Shown here one piece after another: positions 9,301-18,817 of a stretch of 47,386 nt of DNA; positions within the stretch are counted from its first letter, which is position 1; every line of letters begins with the position of its first letter. The notes under the pieces are model-generated. The model was given only the letters and a program-made list of their open reading frames with translations. It was not told where the DNA came from and did not search any database. The DNA is from Ignavibacteriota bacterium (GTDB lineage Bacteria; Bacteroidota; Ignavibacteria; UBA10030; UBA6906), in assembly GCA_003158475.1 (NCBI GenBank), contig PMJR01000076.1:1-47386 (forward strand), in the 5' to 3' direction. The position numbers and the translations under genes were made by a program.

Positions 9301-9621
9301 TCAGTGGACTTTCTCGTCGGGCATCATCGGCTGAAACCCGAACCCGCCCGGCCCTTCTCCGTGGATTTTGATCTCGCCGAATTTCATCTCGAATTTGCCG
9401 ATATTGTCCTCGAGAGCCCGGAGGAGCAGCTTCGCGTGCTGCGCGGTCATAATCAGGCGTGCATGCACCTTCGCCTTCGGGACGCCCGGAAGAACCCTCG
9501 TGAAATCGATGATGAACTCCGCAGGTGAGTGCGTGATGATCGCGAGATTCGAGTAAATCCCCTCCGCTTCCTTTTCCCCCAGTTCGATGTTGATCTGCTG
9601 ACCCTGCTGCTGTTCCGCCAT
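9301..9621 (-). CDS. DUF3467 family protein
   Basis: A 106-residue small soluble protein. The core EGIYSNLAIITHSPAEFIIDFTRVLPGVPKAKVHARLIMTAQHAKLLLRAL is what I recognise as DUF3467, a family frequent in Bacteroidota and Chlorobi and of unknown function. It is preceded by a glutamine-rich N-terminus (MAEQQQGQQ) and ends in a glycine- and methionine-rich tail. ATG 9621 has a good ribosome site AAAGGAG. It lies just downstream of the terminator of the TPR gene, so it probably has its own promoter, which I could not identify. Confidence 0.75.
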   Translation of the reverse strand: MAEQQQGQQINIELGEKEAEGIYSNLAIITHSPAEFIIDFTRVLPGVPKAKVHARLIMTAQHAKLLLRALEDNIGKFEMKFGEIKIHGEGPGGFGFQPMMPDEKVH

Positions 9622-9666
9622 ATCGTTCTCCTTTGGACTGCCTTGTCGATCACATTGTCAGGGCGC

Positions 9667-9696
9667 AAAAAAAAGCCCCGCCGCACGGGCGGGGCT
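9667..9696 (-). terminator. Rho-independent terminator of the TPR lipoprotein gene
   Basis: On the minus strand, AGCCCCGCC (9696-9688) pairs with GGCGGGGCT (9682-9674) around a 5-nt loop, followed at once by a run of eight T. It is placed about 20 nt after the stop of the TPR gene. This is the clearest intrinsic terminator in the window. Confidence 0.92.
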
Positions 9697-9713
9697 GTCG
9701 CGCACACGGGATC

Positions 9714-10883
9714 TCACTTCACCTTCATCAGTTTGTCCGCCTTCTCGAACGCCGCCCGGGATTTGTCCGGCATGTTCAGTATGGCGTACAGCCGGGCGAG
9801 TTGTGTCAGGAGGACCGCGTCATCCGGCCGCATCTGCACGCCCTGTTCCAGGTAGGGGAGCGCCTGTTTGAATTTTTCCTTGTAGGAGGTGTCCTCCTTG
9901 AGCGGTTTGGAGCCCTTCTTCTGCGATTCCGAGGCCTTGTCCCCCGCCGCCTTGATGGAGACCCCCCAGTTGAGGTAGGCAACTCCCAGATTATAGGACG
10001 CATCGGAGTAGCTCGGGTCGATCTCGAGGGCCTTCGTGAACTGTTCCACGGCGCCCGGATACTCCTCTTTCTTCAGGAGAAAGACGCCGAAGGCATAACG
10101 GAACATCTTGTTTTTCGGGTCCCGCTGTACGGCGTCGCGGGTGAGGGCTTCGGCCTTTCCCGACTGGTGCGAACGCTCGTAGGCGTCGATAAGGCTTGCG
10201 ATATTGTCGGTGTTGTTCGGTTGAAGGTCGAACGACGTCTTGAATGCCTCCGCGGCCTTTGCATATTCGGCGACGGCTCCCGCCGTGTCCTTCGCATCGA
10301 GCCTGTTCTGCGCGAACGTGTACTGGAGCTGGCCCAGGAAACGTGCAGCGTCGAAAGAGTTCGGGTTCTTCTTGAGTGCCGTCTGCAGGTTCCTGCGGGA
10401 TCCCTCGTAGTCCTTCTTGGCATAGTTGGCAAGAGCCGTCACGTAGTATGTCGTGGAGCTGTCCGGCTCGAGAGCGATCGCCGTGTTGAAACGGACGAGT
10501 GAGCTGTCATAGTACGCAGCGGTGTCGCGCCCACGGTTGTAGTAGTTTACTCCATCGTTGTACTGGCTTCCCCAGAGGGCAAGCCTGTTCCGGGTGATTT
10601 CGGCCTTGTGGGCGTCCGAGAGGGCGAGAGCGCGCGTGTACGCCTCGTTCATCCCCATGTAGTTCTTCGTCTCCAGGCGGACGGCGCCGAGGAGAAACCA
10701 GGCGTCCTCGTCCTTGTCGTTCTTGGCAACCTGCTTCAGGAGGCTCTCTTCGGCTTTCTGCCACTGTTTCTGCTGCATGTACAATTTCGCGCTTGTGGTT
10801 TCGGCGGAACCGCACTGGAAACCCGTCGAGGAGAGATAGACCGCCGCGATAAGGAGCACTGCTCCGGGGAGGAAACGTTTCAT
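9714..10883 (-). CDS. Tetratricopeptide-repeat lipoprotein-like protein
   Basis: A 389-residue exported TPR protein. The N-terminus MKRFLPGAVLLIAAVYLSS is a signal peptide followed by TGFQCGSAETTSAKLY. The cysteine at about residue 24 may be lipidated, although FQC is not a canonical lipobox. About six TPR-like units follow, for example WQKAEESLLKQVAKNDKDEDAWFLLG (shown here only as the first unit) and PGAVEQFTKALEIDPSYSDASYNLGVAYLNWG-type repeats. TPRs are protein-interaction scaffolds; the partner is unknown. ATG 10883 has AGGAGT upstream. A longer reading from 10922 is rejected because the promoter lies there. It is transcribed alone and ends at the strong terminator. Confidence 0.85.
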   Translation of the reverse strand: MKRFLPGAVLLIAAVYLSSTGFQCGSAETTSAKLYMQQKQWQKAEESLLKQVAKNDKDEDAWFLLGAVRLETKNYMGMNEAYTRALALSDAHKAEITRNRLALWGSQYNDGVNYYNRGRDTAAYYDSSLVRFNTAIALEPDSSTTYYVTALANYAKKDYEGSRRNLQTALKKNPNSFDAARFLGQLQYTFAQNRLDAKDTAGAVAEYAKAAEAFKTSFDLQPNNTDNIASLIDAYERSHQSGKAEALTRDAVQRDPKNKMFRYAFGVFLLKKEEYPGAVEQFTKALEIDPSYSDASYNLGVAYLNWGVSIKAAGDKASESQKKGSKPLKEDTSYKEKFKQALPYLEQGVQMRPDDAVLLTQLARLYAILNMPDKSRAAFEKADKLMKVK

Positions 10884-10928
10884 GATGACTCCTGGGAATG
10901 GGGGTGGTGATGAAGTGTTCAACAGCTA

Positions 10929-10957
10929 AAGATAGCACTCGGTCGCGAAAAATGCAA
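10929..10957 (-). promoter_or_regulatory. Sigma-70-type promoter of the TPR gene
   Basis: On the minus strand TTGCAT (10957-10952), 17 nt, TATCTT (10934-10929). The start of transcription would fall near 10922, giving a leader of about 40 nt that includes the AGGAGT ribosome site. Confidence 0.58.
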
Positions 10958-10962
10958 CAATC

Positions 10963-10991
10963 TTGATTCTTGGGCCCTTTTTTCTTATTCT
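10963..10991 (+). promoter_or_regulatory. Sigma-70-type promoter of the HIT/icd unit
   Basis: TTGATT (10963-10968), 17 nt, TATTCT (10986-10991). It is back to back with the divergent TPR promoter, only 5 bp between the two -35 boxes, so one bound regulator could affect both. Confidence 0.55.
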
Positions 10992-11041
10992 TTCGTTCCT
11001 GCGCGACACGCCGCACACCTCCCCGACGGCAAGGATACCCG

Positions 11042-11458
11042 ATGGACTGCATCTTTTGCAAGATTATCGGTCATGAGCTCCCCGCCGAGATACTCTTCGA
11101 GACCGGGAGTGTGATATCCATACTCGACATCAACCCGATCCATCACGGCCATGCGCTCGTCATCCCCAAGGCACACTGCACGGACTTTCTTGCCGTGCCG
11201 GAGGGGGACCTGCACGAGGTTCTCCGGGTCACGCAGATCGTCGCCCGGGCTCTTGTCGCGAGCCTCCGGCTCGACGGATTCAACATCTTTTCAAACAACG
11301 GGCGGATCGCCGGACAGTCCGTTTTCCATTTCCACATGCACGTCACGCCCCGCTACGCGGACGACGAGATCCGCTTCGTGCTGAAACTCAAATCATATCC
11401 CGGCGGCACGATGGCCGCCTTCGCCCGCCGGATACGCGAACAAATAACGTCCCCTTAA
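11042..11458 (+). CDS. HIT family nucleotide hydrolase/transferase
   Basis: A 138-residue histidine-triad protein of the Hint/HinT type, which hydrolyses nucleoside phosphoramidates or related dinucleotides. CIFCKIIGHELPA near the N-terminus, ILDINPIHHGHALVIPKAH, and the catalytic HFHMHV around residues 95-100 are all present. ATG 11042 gives the usual N-terminus; a reading from 10970 would begin within the promoter. It lies 18 nt before icd on the same strand and is probably co-transcribed with it. Confidence 0.93.
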   Translation: MDCIFCKIIGHELPAEILFETGSVISILDINPIHHGHALVIPKAHCTDFLAVPEGDLHEVLRVTQIVARALVASLRLDGFNIFSNNGRIAGQSVFHFHMHVTPRYADDEIRFVLKLKSYPGGTMAAFARRIREQITSP

Positions 11459-11476
11459 ATCCCGGAGGAACCTGCC

Positions 11477-12730
11477 ATGCCCGCATTCGTGAAGCTCATC
11501 CCCCCCACCACGGGAGAAAAGATCACCCGGAAAGGGACGACTCTGACCGTCCCCGATCATCCGGTCATCCCGTTCATCGAGGGGGATGGGACAGGTCCCG
11601 ATATCTGGCGTGCCTCCCGGACCGTCTTCGACGCCGCAGTCGCCAGGGCCTACGGCACGGGCAGAAAGATCGAGTGGTTCGAGGTCTTCGCGGGGGAAAA
11701 GGCCAATGCCGTCTACGGGCCGAACACCTGGCTGCACGACGATACGCTCGCGGCGATCAAGGAGTACATTGTCGCCATCAAGGGCCCGCTGACGACGCCC
11801 GTCGGGGGGGGCATCCGGTCGATCAATGTCACGCTCCGCCAGCTCCTGGACCTGTACGTGTGTCTGCGCCCCGTGCGGTATTTCGCCGGTGTTCCTTCCC
11901 CCGTCAGGCACCCCGAACTTATCGACATGGTCATATTCAGGGAAAATACCGAAGATATCTATGCCGGGATCGAATGGAAGGCGGGAACGCCCGAAGCGTC
12001 GAAGGTCATCCGTTTCCTCCGGGAGGAGATGGGTGTGAAGAAGATCCGGTTCCCGGACACCTCCTCGATCGGCATCAAACCGGTCTCACAGGAAGGGACC
12101 GAGCGCCTCATGCGGGCCGCGATCCGCTACGCGGTCGACAACAAACGGCGATCGGTGACGATTGTGCATAAAGGGAACATCATGAAGTTCACGGAAGGCG
12201 CGTTCCGGGACTGGGGATACGATCTGGCGAAGCGGGAGTTCCCCGGGTCCGTCGTCTCCTGGGAGGAATGCGCGGGGATTGCCCCGGAAGGGAAGGTGCT
12301 CATCAAGGACGTCATCGCGGACGCTTTCCTCCAGCAGATCATGACACGCCCTGCGGAATACGACGTGATCGCCACGCTCAATCTGAACGGAGACTACATT
12401 TCAGATGCGCTCGCCGCCGAGGTCGGCGGGATCGGCATCGCTCCCGGGGGAAACATCAACTACGAAAACGGGTACGCGGTGTTTGAGGCGACCCACGGGA
12501 CAGCCCCGAAATACGCCGGCCAGGACAAGGTGAACCCCGGATCGGTGATACTGAGCGGCGAGATGATGTTCCGCTATCTCGGGTGGACGGAGGCGGCCGA
12601 CCTCATCCTGCGGGCCCTGGAGAAGACCATCGCGACAAAAGTGGTGACATACGACTTCGCCCGCCAGATGGAGGGGGCCAGGGAAGTCCGGTGTTCCGAA
12701 TTCGCCAAGGCGATCGTCGCCAACATGTGA
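11477..12730 (+). CDS. icd: Isocitrate dehydrogenase, NADP-dependent
   Basis: A 417-residue enzyme converting isocitrate to 2-oxoglutarate and CO2 in the TCA cycle. It follows E. coli Icd closely: [34 protein letters not shown] (with the serine that AceK phosphorylates in E. coli), [34 protein letters not shown] and [30 protein letters not shown] and the TYDFARQ segment carry the lysine, tyrosines and arginine that select NADP rather than NAD. ATG 11477 is preceded by CGGAGGAA. The aconitase gene, the previous step, lies just beyond bacilliredoxin on the other strand. Confidence 0.96.
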   Translation: MPAFVKLIPPTTGEKITRKGTTLTVPDHPVIPFIEGDGTGPDIWRASRTVFDAAVARAYGTGRKIEWFEVFAGEKANAVYGPNTWLHDDTLAAIKEYIVAIKGPLTTPVGGGIRSINVTLRQLLDLYVCLRPVRYFAGVPSPVRHPELIDMVIFRENTEDIYAGIEWKAGTPEASKVIRFLREEMGVKKIRFPDTSSIGIKPVSQEGTERLMRAAIRYAVDNKRRSVTIVHKGNIMKFTEGAFRDWGYDLAKREFPGSVVSWEECAGIAPEGKVLIKDVIADAFLQQIMTRPAEYDVIATLNLNGDYISDALAAEVGGIGIAPGGNINYENGYAVFEATHGTAPKYAGQDKVNPGSVILSGEMMFRYLGWTEAADLILRALEKTIATKVVTYDFARQMEGAREVRCSEFAKAIVANM

Positions 12731-12749
12731 GGAGGAGACCCTCTGCGTC

Positions 12750-13205
12750 TTACGAGCCGGCCTGCGGAACTTCCGCCGTCCGTGCACCGCAGAACTCACG
12801 GAACACATCGACGAGGTGCCGCGCGATCTGGGATGCGTCCCTGTTCTCAATCTGGTAGCGCGGGATGAAATGCACGAGCTGCCCGTCCTTGTACAAGGCC
12901 ATCGAAGGGGAGGACGGGGGGATGGCGCCGAGATGTTCCCGCACGCGCGCCGTCGCTTCCACATCCCCGCCGGCGAACACCGTCGTCAGTTCATCCGGCC
13001 TCACCGGCGCCTCTTTCAGGGCCATGGCAATCCCCGGGCGCGCCTTCCCTGCGGCGCACCCGCACACCGAATTAATGACGACGAGATTCGTCCCCTTCGT
13101 TTTTGCGATCGTCTCGTCCACATCCTGAGCACTGCGCATCTCCCGGAACCCGATGCGCGTAAGCTCATCCCTGAAAGGCTGTATCGCCCTCGGATCGTAT
13201 TGCAT
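12750..13205 (-). CDS. BrxA/BrxB family bacilliredoxin-like protein
   Basis: A 151-residue thioredoxin-fold protein of the former YphP/YqiW family. The family motif is intact: INSVCGCAAGKARPG with Cys48-Gly-Cys50, preceded by KGTNLVVINS and followed by TVFAGGDVEATARVREHLG. In Bacillus these proteins reduce bacillithiol mixed disulfides. Homologues are widespread in Bacteroidota, some of which may use bacillithiol; whether this organism does cannot be seen here. ATG 13205 has AGGGG just upstream. It converges with icd with a 19-nt gap and follows aconitase's divergent neighbourhood by 50 nt downstream. Confidence 0.88.
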   Translation of the reverse strand: MQYDPRAIQPFRDELTRIGFREMRSAQDVDETIAKTKGTNLVVINSVCGCAAGKARPGIAMALKEAPVRPDELTTVFAGGDVEATARVREHLGAIPPSSPSMALYKDGQLVHFIPRYQIENRDASQIARHLVDVFREFCGARTAEVPQAGS

Positions 13206-13255
13206 ATCCCCTGTCTCCGTAGTGTGATGAACGTCCGCTCTCCAGAGCTACTAAC

Positions 13256-15658
13256 TCATTTCCGGCGCCGTGAGTTCCGCGTGGGCCGCCGTCGCGGGGG
13301 GGGAGCCTTTTTCTTCACAGGGGGGGCCCGCTTCACGGCTGACGGGGGGGATTTCGCCCGCTTTTTCGCCACACCCCCCGTTTTCTTCTCGTTGCGGATC
13401 CTCCCCTCCGCCGCGATCAGGTTCAGGGCACTTCCAGCCCTGAACCACCCGATCTGGTTTTCGTTCAATGTGTGGTTGAGGGAGATTTCATCGGCGGACC
13501 CGTCGGAGTGCCTGAGCACACACCGCAGCGGAACCCCGGGAGCGAATCCCGCAAGAGGCGTGATCGAGACGCGGTCCTCCTCCCGCACTTTGTCGTAGTC
13601 ATTGGAGTTCGCGAACGTCAGCGGGAGCATTCCCTGTTTCTTCAGGTTCGTTTCGTGGATGCGGGCGAAACTCTTGACGATGATGACCTTCCCCCCGAGC
13701 CACCGGGGCTCCATCGCGGCATGCTCGCGGCTCGACCCCTCACCGTAGTTCTCGTCCCCCACGACCGCCCATGCCAGGTTCTGCGCCTTGTACTCCCTGG
13801 CCACCTGCGCGAACTCCTTCTTTTCCCCCGTGAGGACGTTCTTTCCCGTGCCCGTCTTCCCCGTGAATGCATTGACGGCGCCGCTGAACAAGTTGTTCGA
13901 GATGTTGTCGAGGTGCCCCCTGTACTTCAGCCATTTCCCCGCCGGTGAAATGTGGTCGGTCGTGCACTTCCCTTTCGCTTTCAAGAGGAGGGGCATCGCC
14001 AGGAGGTCCCTCCCGTCCCAGGCCGGGAAGGGCGAGAGAACCTGAAGCCGGTCGCTCGAGGGAGCCACCGCTATCCGGATGCGGGACCCTTCGCGCGCGG
14101 GACCGACGTAGCCGTTCTCCCCGGGGGCAAAACCCCTCCGCGGGAGCTCGTCGCCGCTCGGCGGGTTCAGCTTCACATTCGTTCCGGCGTCGTTCACGAG
14201 TGAATCCAGAAGCGGGTTGAACGTGAGACGACCGGCGAACGCCAGCGCCGTCACGATCTCCGGGCTCGCGACAAAGGCGTGCGTTTCGGGGTTGGCGTCG
14301 TTCCTCCCGGCAAAGTTCCTGTTGAACGAGGTGATGATGGAATTCCTCTCCCCCTTCTTCACATCGTGGCGCTTCCACTGCCCGATGCACGGCCCGCAGG
14401 CATTCGCCAGAACATTTCCCCCCGCCTCCACGAGCGTCTTCAGCTGGCCGTCCCGTTCGATCGTCGCCCTGACCTGCTCGGACCCCGGAGTGATCGTGAA
14501 CTCCGACCGGGCTTTGAGCCCCGCCGCCAGCGCCTGGCGTGCCACGCTGGTCGCCCGTTCAATGTCCTCGTAGCTGGAGTTCGTACAGCTTCCTATCAGC
14601 GCGACGCGTAGCTCCTCGGGATAGTTGTTCTTTCTGACCGCCTCGGCAAATTCCGACAGCTTCCATGCCCTGTCGGGAGAGAAGGGTCCGTTGATCATCG
14701 GTTCAAGCTCGGAGAGGTTGATCTCGATGACCCGGTCGTAATAGGCGGAGGGGGAAGCAAGGACTTCAGGGTCGGGAGCCAGACAGGAAGCAACACCGTC
14801 CGCCATCGCGGCCACCCTCTTCCTCCCGGTGGCCTTCAGGTAATCAGACATGCGGCTGTCGTACGGGAAGACGGATGTCGTGGCGCCGATTTCCGCCCCC
14901 ATGTTGCAGATCGTCCCCTTGCCGGTCGCGGAAATGGATTCCGTGCCTTCCCCGAAGTACTCGACGATCGACCCGGTCCCTCCCCTGACGGTCAGTATGC
15001 CGGCGACCTTCAAAATAACATCCTTCGCCGAGGTCCAGCCGCCGAGCTTCCCGGTGAGTTTGACGCCGATGACATTCGGGAACTTCAGTTCCCAGGGCAT
15101 CCCCGCCATAACATCGACCGCATCCGCACCTCCGACCCCGATCGCGATCATGCCGAGCCCACCCGCATTCGGGGTATGGGAGTCCGTCCCGATCATCATC
15201 CCGCCCGGGAACGCGTAGTTCTCAAGCACGACCTGATGGATGATCCCGGACCCGGGTTTCCAGAACCCGATCCCGTGGCGGGCGGAAACCCCCGCAAGGA
15301 AGTCGTACACTTCGCGGTTGTCGTTGAGAGCCTGACTGAGGTCCTCGCGGGCCCCCGACTGCGCCTGGATCAGGTGATCGCAGTGGACGGTTGTCGGAAC
15401 GGCAACCCGCGGGATCCCCGCGGACATGAACTGCAACAGCGCCATCTGCGCGGTCGCGTCCTGCATCGCGACGCGGTCGGGAGAGAACTCCTCGTACGAT
15501 GTCCCGCGGATGGAGGCCTTTTTCGGAGGGCGGCGGAGATGAGCGTAAAGGATTTTTTCGGTCAGCGTCAGCGGCCGCCCCACAATCCTGCGGGCCACCT
15601 TCACGCGCCCGGGTGTTCGTGCGTAGAGAAGTTCGAGTACGTCGATATCGAATATCAT
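13256..15658 (-). CDS. Aconitate hydratase, mitochondrial type, with basic C-terminal tail
   Basis: An 800-residue aconitase that interconverts citrate and isocitrate with a [4Fe-4S] cluster. The match to the mitochondrial/Bacteroidota type is strong: [81 protein letters not shown] with two cluster cysteines, and [14 protein letters not shown]. The family core ends at GSALNLIAA near residue 750. A further 47 residues rich in Lys, Arg and Pro follow and are not part of the known fold. ATG 15658 is chosen because the promoter at 15696-15724 would start the RNA near 15689, which excludes the longer reading from 15724. Confidence 0.94.
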   Translation of the reverse strand: MIFDIDVLELLYARTPGRVKVARRIVGRPLTLTEKILYAHLRRPPKKASIRGTSYEEFSPDRVAMQDATAQMALLQFMSAGIPRVAVPTTVHCDHLIQAQSGAREDLSQALNDNREVYDFLAGVSARHGIGFWKPGSGIIHQVVLENYAFPGGMMIGTDSHTPNAGGLGMIAIGVGGADAVDVMAGMPWELKFPNVIGVKLTGKLGGWTSAKDVILKVAGILTVRGGTGSIVEYFGEGTESISATGKGTICNMGAEIGATTSVFPYDSRMSDYLKATGRKRVAAMADGVASCLAPDPEVLASPSAYYDRVIEINLSELEPMINGPFSPDRAWKLSEFAEAVRKNNYPEELRVALIGSCTNSSYEDIERATSVARQALAAGLKARSEFTITPGSEQVRATIERDGQLKTLVEAGGNVLANACGPCIGQWKRHDVKKGERNSIITSFNRNFAGRNDANPETHAFVASPEIVTALAFAGRLTFNPLLDSLVNDAGTNVKLNPPSGDELPRRGFAPGENGYVGPAREGSRIRIAVAPSSDRLQVLSPFPAWDGRDLLAMPLLLKAKGKCTTDHISPAGKWLKYRGHLDNISNNLFSGAVNAFTGKTGTGKNVLTGEKKEFAQVAREYKAQNLAWAVVGDENYGEGSSREHAAMEPRWLGGKVIIVKSFARIHETNLKKQGMLPLTFANSNDYDKVREEDRVSITPLAGFAPGVPLRCVLRHSDGSADEISLNHTLNENQIGWFRAGSALNLIAAEGRIRNEKKTGGVAKKRAKSPPSAVKRAPPVKKKAPPPRRRPTRNSRRRK

Positions 15659-15695
15659 GGCGCTTCCGTCGTGTGGTACCATAGTAGTAGCATAA

Positions 15696-15724
15696 AATAT
15701 ACACATCGCCGAGAAGCTCTGCAA
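15696..15724 (-). promoter_or_regulatory. Sigma-70-type promoter of aconitase
   Basis: On the minus strand TTGCAG (15724-15719), 17 nt, TATATT (15701-15696). The leader to ATG 15658 would be about 30 nt. It supports the choice of aconitase start. Confidence 0.6.
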
Positions 15725-15735
15725 GTGGCGTCATG

Positions 15736-15764
15736 TTGCAATAGTGACGGTTATTTGGTAATTT
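15736..15764 (+). promoter_or_regulatory. Candidate promoter of clpS
   Basis: TTGCAA (15736-15741), 17 nt, TAATTT (15759-15764). The clpS ATG lies only 9 nt after the -10, so transcripts from here would be leaderless or nearly so. No Shine-Dalgarno is visible before the ATG, in agreement. Confidence 0.38.
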
Positions 15765-15772
15765 TTAATGAT

Positions 15773-16054
15773 ATGACCACACATCCCCTCGAACGGCCTG
15801 AGCTGGAAGACGAAGTCCTGACGCAGGACCCTGCCAGGGTGATTCTCTTCAATGACGAAATCCACACATTCGACGAGGTCATAGCGCAACTCATCAAGGC
15901 GATCCATTGCACCGGCGGGAAAGCAGAGTCGCTCGCAATGGAGGTTCATACGAAAGGCAAGGCAATGGTGTTTGTGGGGGAACTCCCCCGGTGCATGGAG
16001 GTGAGCGGCATACTTGAGGAAATCAAACTGATGACGCAAATCGAGGTGTCATGA
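15773..16054 (+). CDS. clpS: ATP-dependent Clp protease adaptor ClpS
   Basis: A 93-residue ClpS-like adaptor. ARVILFNDEIHTFDEVIAQLIKAI contains the N-degron-binding strand and helix (NDEIHTFDEV in place of NDDYTPMEFV). EVHTKGKAMVFVGELPRCMEVSGIL is the expected second half. ClpS delivers N-end-rule substrates to ClpA or ClpC; the ATPase is not in the window. The start ATG 15773 lacks a ribosome site and sits 9 nt after a candidate -10. The stop overlaps the alaS start by 4 nt (ATGA). Confidence 0.87.
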   Translation: MTTHPLERPELEDEVLTQDPARVILFNDEIHTFDEVIAQLIKAIHCTGGKAESLAMEVHTKGKAMVFVGELPRCMEVSGILEEIKLMTQIEVS

Positions 16055-18786
16055 CTTCACGGGAGACCCGGGAGAGCTTCCTCGGATTTTTCAGGGAGAG
16101 AGGCCACCGGATCGTGCCGGGCGCGCCGGTGATCCCGCACGGGGATCCGACGCTCCTGTTCACGAACGCCGGCATGAACCAGTTCAAGGACGTGTTCCTG
16201 GGAACGGGACGGAGGGAGTATGTCCGCGCCGCTGACACGCAGAAATGCATCCGCGTCAGCGGCAAACACAACGACCTGGAGGAGGTCGGGCGCGACACCT
16301 ACCACCATACGTTCTTCGAGATGCTGGGGAACTGGTCGTTCGGCGATTATTACAAACGCGAGGCGATCGCCTGGGCCTGGGAGCTCCTGACCGGGGTGTG
16401 GGGACTTGAGAAGAAACGGCTGTACGCGACGGTCTTCGAGACCGACGACGAATCGCTGACCCTCTGGAAGCAGGTCACCGACATCGACCCCGCGCACGTC
16501 CTCCGGTTCGGCAGGAAGGACAATTTCTGGGAGATGGGGGAAACCGGGCCGTGCGGTCCCTGTTCGGAGATACATATCGACCTGACCGGTGACGGGTCGG
16601 GGAAACCCCTCGTCAACGCGGGGGATCCCCGCGTGATGGAGATATGGAACCTGGTGTTCATACAGAACAACAGGAACGAACGGGGCGGGCTCGAACCGCT
16701 CCCCTCCCGGCATGTGGACACGGGTATGGGGTTCGAACGGGTGTGCGCCGTGCTGCAGGGGAAGGACTCAAATTACGACACCGATGTCTTCATGCCGATC
16801 ATCGGCGCTGTCGCGGAAAAGACCGGGAGGCCCTACGCGGAGGAACGGGACCGCGTCGCCATGCGCGTGATCGCGGACCACATCCGCATGCTTTCGTTCG
16901 CGATCGCCGACGGCGCAATCCCCGGGAACGACGGCCGCGGGTACGTCCTCCGCCGCATACTCCGGCGCGCCGCGCGGTTTGGGAGGACTCTCGGGATGCG
17001 GGAGCCGTTCATCCACGCAATCGCGCCGGCCGTCGCGCGCTCGATGGGAGACGTTTTCCCCGAGATCGTCGCTCAGCAGGCTCACATACAGAGAGTCATC
17101 CGGGCCGAGGAGGAGAGCTTCAACACGACGCTCGACCGCGGGCTCGAGATCTTTGCATCAGTCCTGGCCCGGCTCGGGACTGCGAAGGAATTCCCGGGAG
17201 AGGACGCATTCAAACTCTATGATACGTTCGGGTTCCCGCTCGACCTGACGCAGCTCATGGCGGCGGAGCGCGGGATCGGGGTGGACACCCGGCGGTTCGA
17301 CGTCCTGATGGAAAAACAGCGCAGACGCGCCCGCCAGGGGGATCTGTCGAAACCCATCCCCGCCTCGCAGCCGGGGAGGGATGCGTTCGCCTCGTTCAGC
17401 CCTTCCACATTCGTCGGGTACGAGACGCTCGAGACACGATCGGTTCTCGAAAACGTTGTCGACGGCAGGTTCATAAGCCTGGACAGAACTCCGTTCTACG
17501 TCCGGTCGGGGGGGCAGGTCGACGATACCGGCGTGATCGAGGGGGATGGATTCGTCGCAGAGGTGATTGCTTCGGAAAAAGAAGATGACAGGATCATCCA
17601 CGAAATAAAACTGACAGGGGGATCCCTCCCCCCCGCCCGGGGGCTGCAGGTGACGGCCCGTGTCGACAGGGAGCGTCGAGCGAACATCCAGCGGAACCAC
17701 TCCGCGACCCATCTCGTGCACGAAGCGCTGCGCCGCGTCCTCGGGACCCACGTGCACCAGCAGGGTTCACTCGTCGCACCTGACCATCTCCGGTTCGACT
17801 TCCCGCATTTCGCGAAAGTCACCCCGGAGGAGATCAGGGGGATCGAGGATATCGTCAACGGCAAGATCGCCGACCGCATCCCGGTGACGACCGGGGTCGA
17901 TCTCCCGATCGAGAAGGCGCGGAGGATTCCGAACGTCAAGATGTTCTTCGGGGAGAAGTACGGCGAGGTGGTCCGCGTCGTCGTCATCGACGAGAGCTAC
18001 AGCGTGGAGTTCTGCGGGGGGACGCACGTGAAGGAGACCGGGGAGATCGGGCTCTTCAAGATCATCAGCGAATCGGGGATCGCCAGCGGTGTCCGCCGCA
18101 TCGAGGCGGTCACCGGGGACGGCCTCCGGCGGTACGTCGAGGGGCAGATCCGCACCGGGAGGGGGACGGAGGAACAGATCGCGAAACTCCTCACGGAGAA
18201 AGAGGCGCTGGAGAAGGAACTCGGGCTCCCCTCGCGGCCCGACGCTGTTCCCTTCGAGCCCTTTGCGCCCGGGCACGGGGCTCTCACCGCGGAATCGATC
18301 GACCGGGTCGCCGGGGGGATCCGGCATCGGGAAGAGACGGCCGAGAGGCTTGGGAAAGAAACGGCCGACCTGCGCAAGGAACTCTCCAGGCTCCGTGTCC
18401 GGGAGGGAGCATCATCGATCGATGAGCTGGTCTCCGGCGGCACAAGGATCGACGGCGGCCTTCTTGTCACGGCGCAGGTCTCCGCCGCCTCAATGGACGA
18501 GCTCAAAAGCCTCGGCGACGCCCTCCGCGCGAAACTGCAATCGGGCGTCGGGGTCATGGGCGCCATCATCGACGGAAAGCCCGCACTCGTCTGCGTCGTC
18601 ACGGACGATCTCATCAAGGGGAAGGGTCTGCAGGCCGGCCGGATCGTCGGGGCGGTGGCAGAAGCATTCGGCGGCAGAGGCGGTGGAAGGCCCCACATTG
18701 CCACCGCGGGGGGGAAAGACGCCGGGAAACTCGCTCATGCGCTCCAGGGGGTCGAAGGGATCGTCCGGGGCATGCTCCGGGACTGA
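16051..18786 (+). CDS. alaS: Alanyl-tRNA synthetase
   Basis: A 911-residue AlaRS that charges tRNA-Ala. The class II catalytic domain at the N-terminus shows FTNAGMNQFKDVFLG, KCIRVSGKHNDLEEVG, HHTFFEMLGNWSFGDYYK and ETGPCGPCSEIH. The editing domain that clears mischarged Ser and Gly has the zinc residues in NHSATHLVH (about 549) and CGGTH (about 654). The C-terminal C-Ala region includes a predicted coiled coil and GGGGRPH-like GGRGGGRPHIATAGG. All parts are intact. It is coupled to clpS upstream. Its substrate gene tRNA-Ala(CGC) lies at 33890 on the other strand. Confidence 0.98.
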   Translation: MTSRETRESFLGFFRERGHRIVPGAPVIPHGDPTLLFTNAGMNQFKDVFLGTGRREYVRAADTQKCIRVSGKHNDLEEVGRDTYHHTFFEMLGNWSFGDYYKREAIAWAWELLTGVWGLEKKRLYATVFETDDESLTLWKQVTDIDPAHVLRFGRKDNFWEMGETGPCGPCSEIHIDLTGDGSGKPLVNAGDPRVMEIWNLVFIQNNRNERGGLEPLPSRHVDTGMGFERVCAVLQGKDSNYDTDVFMPIIGAVAEKTGRPYAEERDRVAMRVIADHIRMLSFAIADGAIPGNDGRGYVLRRILRRAARFGRTLGMREPFIHAIAPAVARSMGDVFPEIVAQQAHIQRVIRAEEESFNTTLDRGLEIFASVLARLGTAKEFPGEDAFKLYDTFGFPLDLTQLMAAERGIGVDTRRFDVLMEKQRRRARQGDLSKPIPASQPGRDAFASFSPSTFVGYETLETRSVLENVVDGRFISLDRTPFYVRSGGQVDDTGVIEGDGFVAEVIASEKEDDRIIHEIKLTGGSLPPARGLQVTARVDRERRANIQRNHSATHLVHEALRRVLGTHVHQQGSLVAPDHLRFDFPHFAKVTPEEIRGIEDIVNGKIADRIPVTTGVDLPIEKARRIPNVKMFFGEKYGEVVRVVVIDESYSVEFCGGTHVKETGEIGLFKIISESGIASGVRRIEAVTGDGLRRYVEGQIRTGRGTEEQIAKLLTEKEALEKELGLPSRPDAVPFEPFAPGHGALTAESIDRVAGGIRHREETAERLGKETADLRKELSRLRVREGASSIDELVSGGTRIDGGLLVTAQVSAASMDELKSLGDALRAKLQSGVGVMGAIIDGKPALVCVVTDDLIKGKGLQAGRIVGAVAEAFGGRGGGRPHIATAGGKDAGKLAHALQGVEGIVRGMLRD

Positions 18787-18817
18787 AGGAAGCACTCTCA
18801 CACTTTCGGGAAAACAG

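Noticed and set aside
10931-10940. Half of a CIRCE operator (TAGCACTC)
   Set aside because: The second half GAGTGCTAA with 9-nt spacing is absent; the word falls in the TPR promoter spacer by chance.
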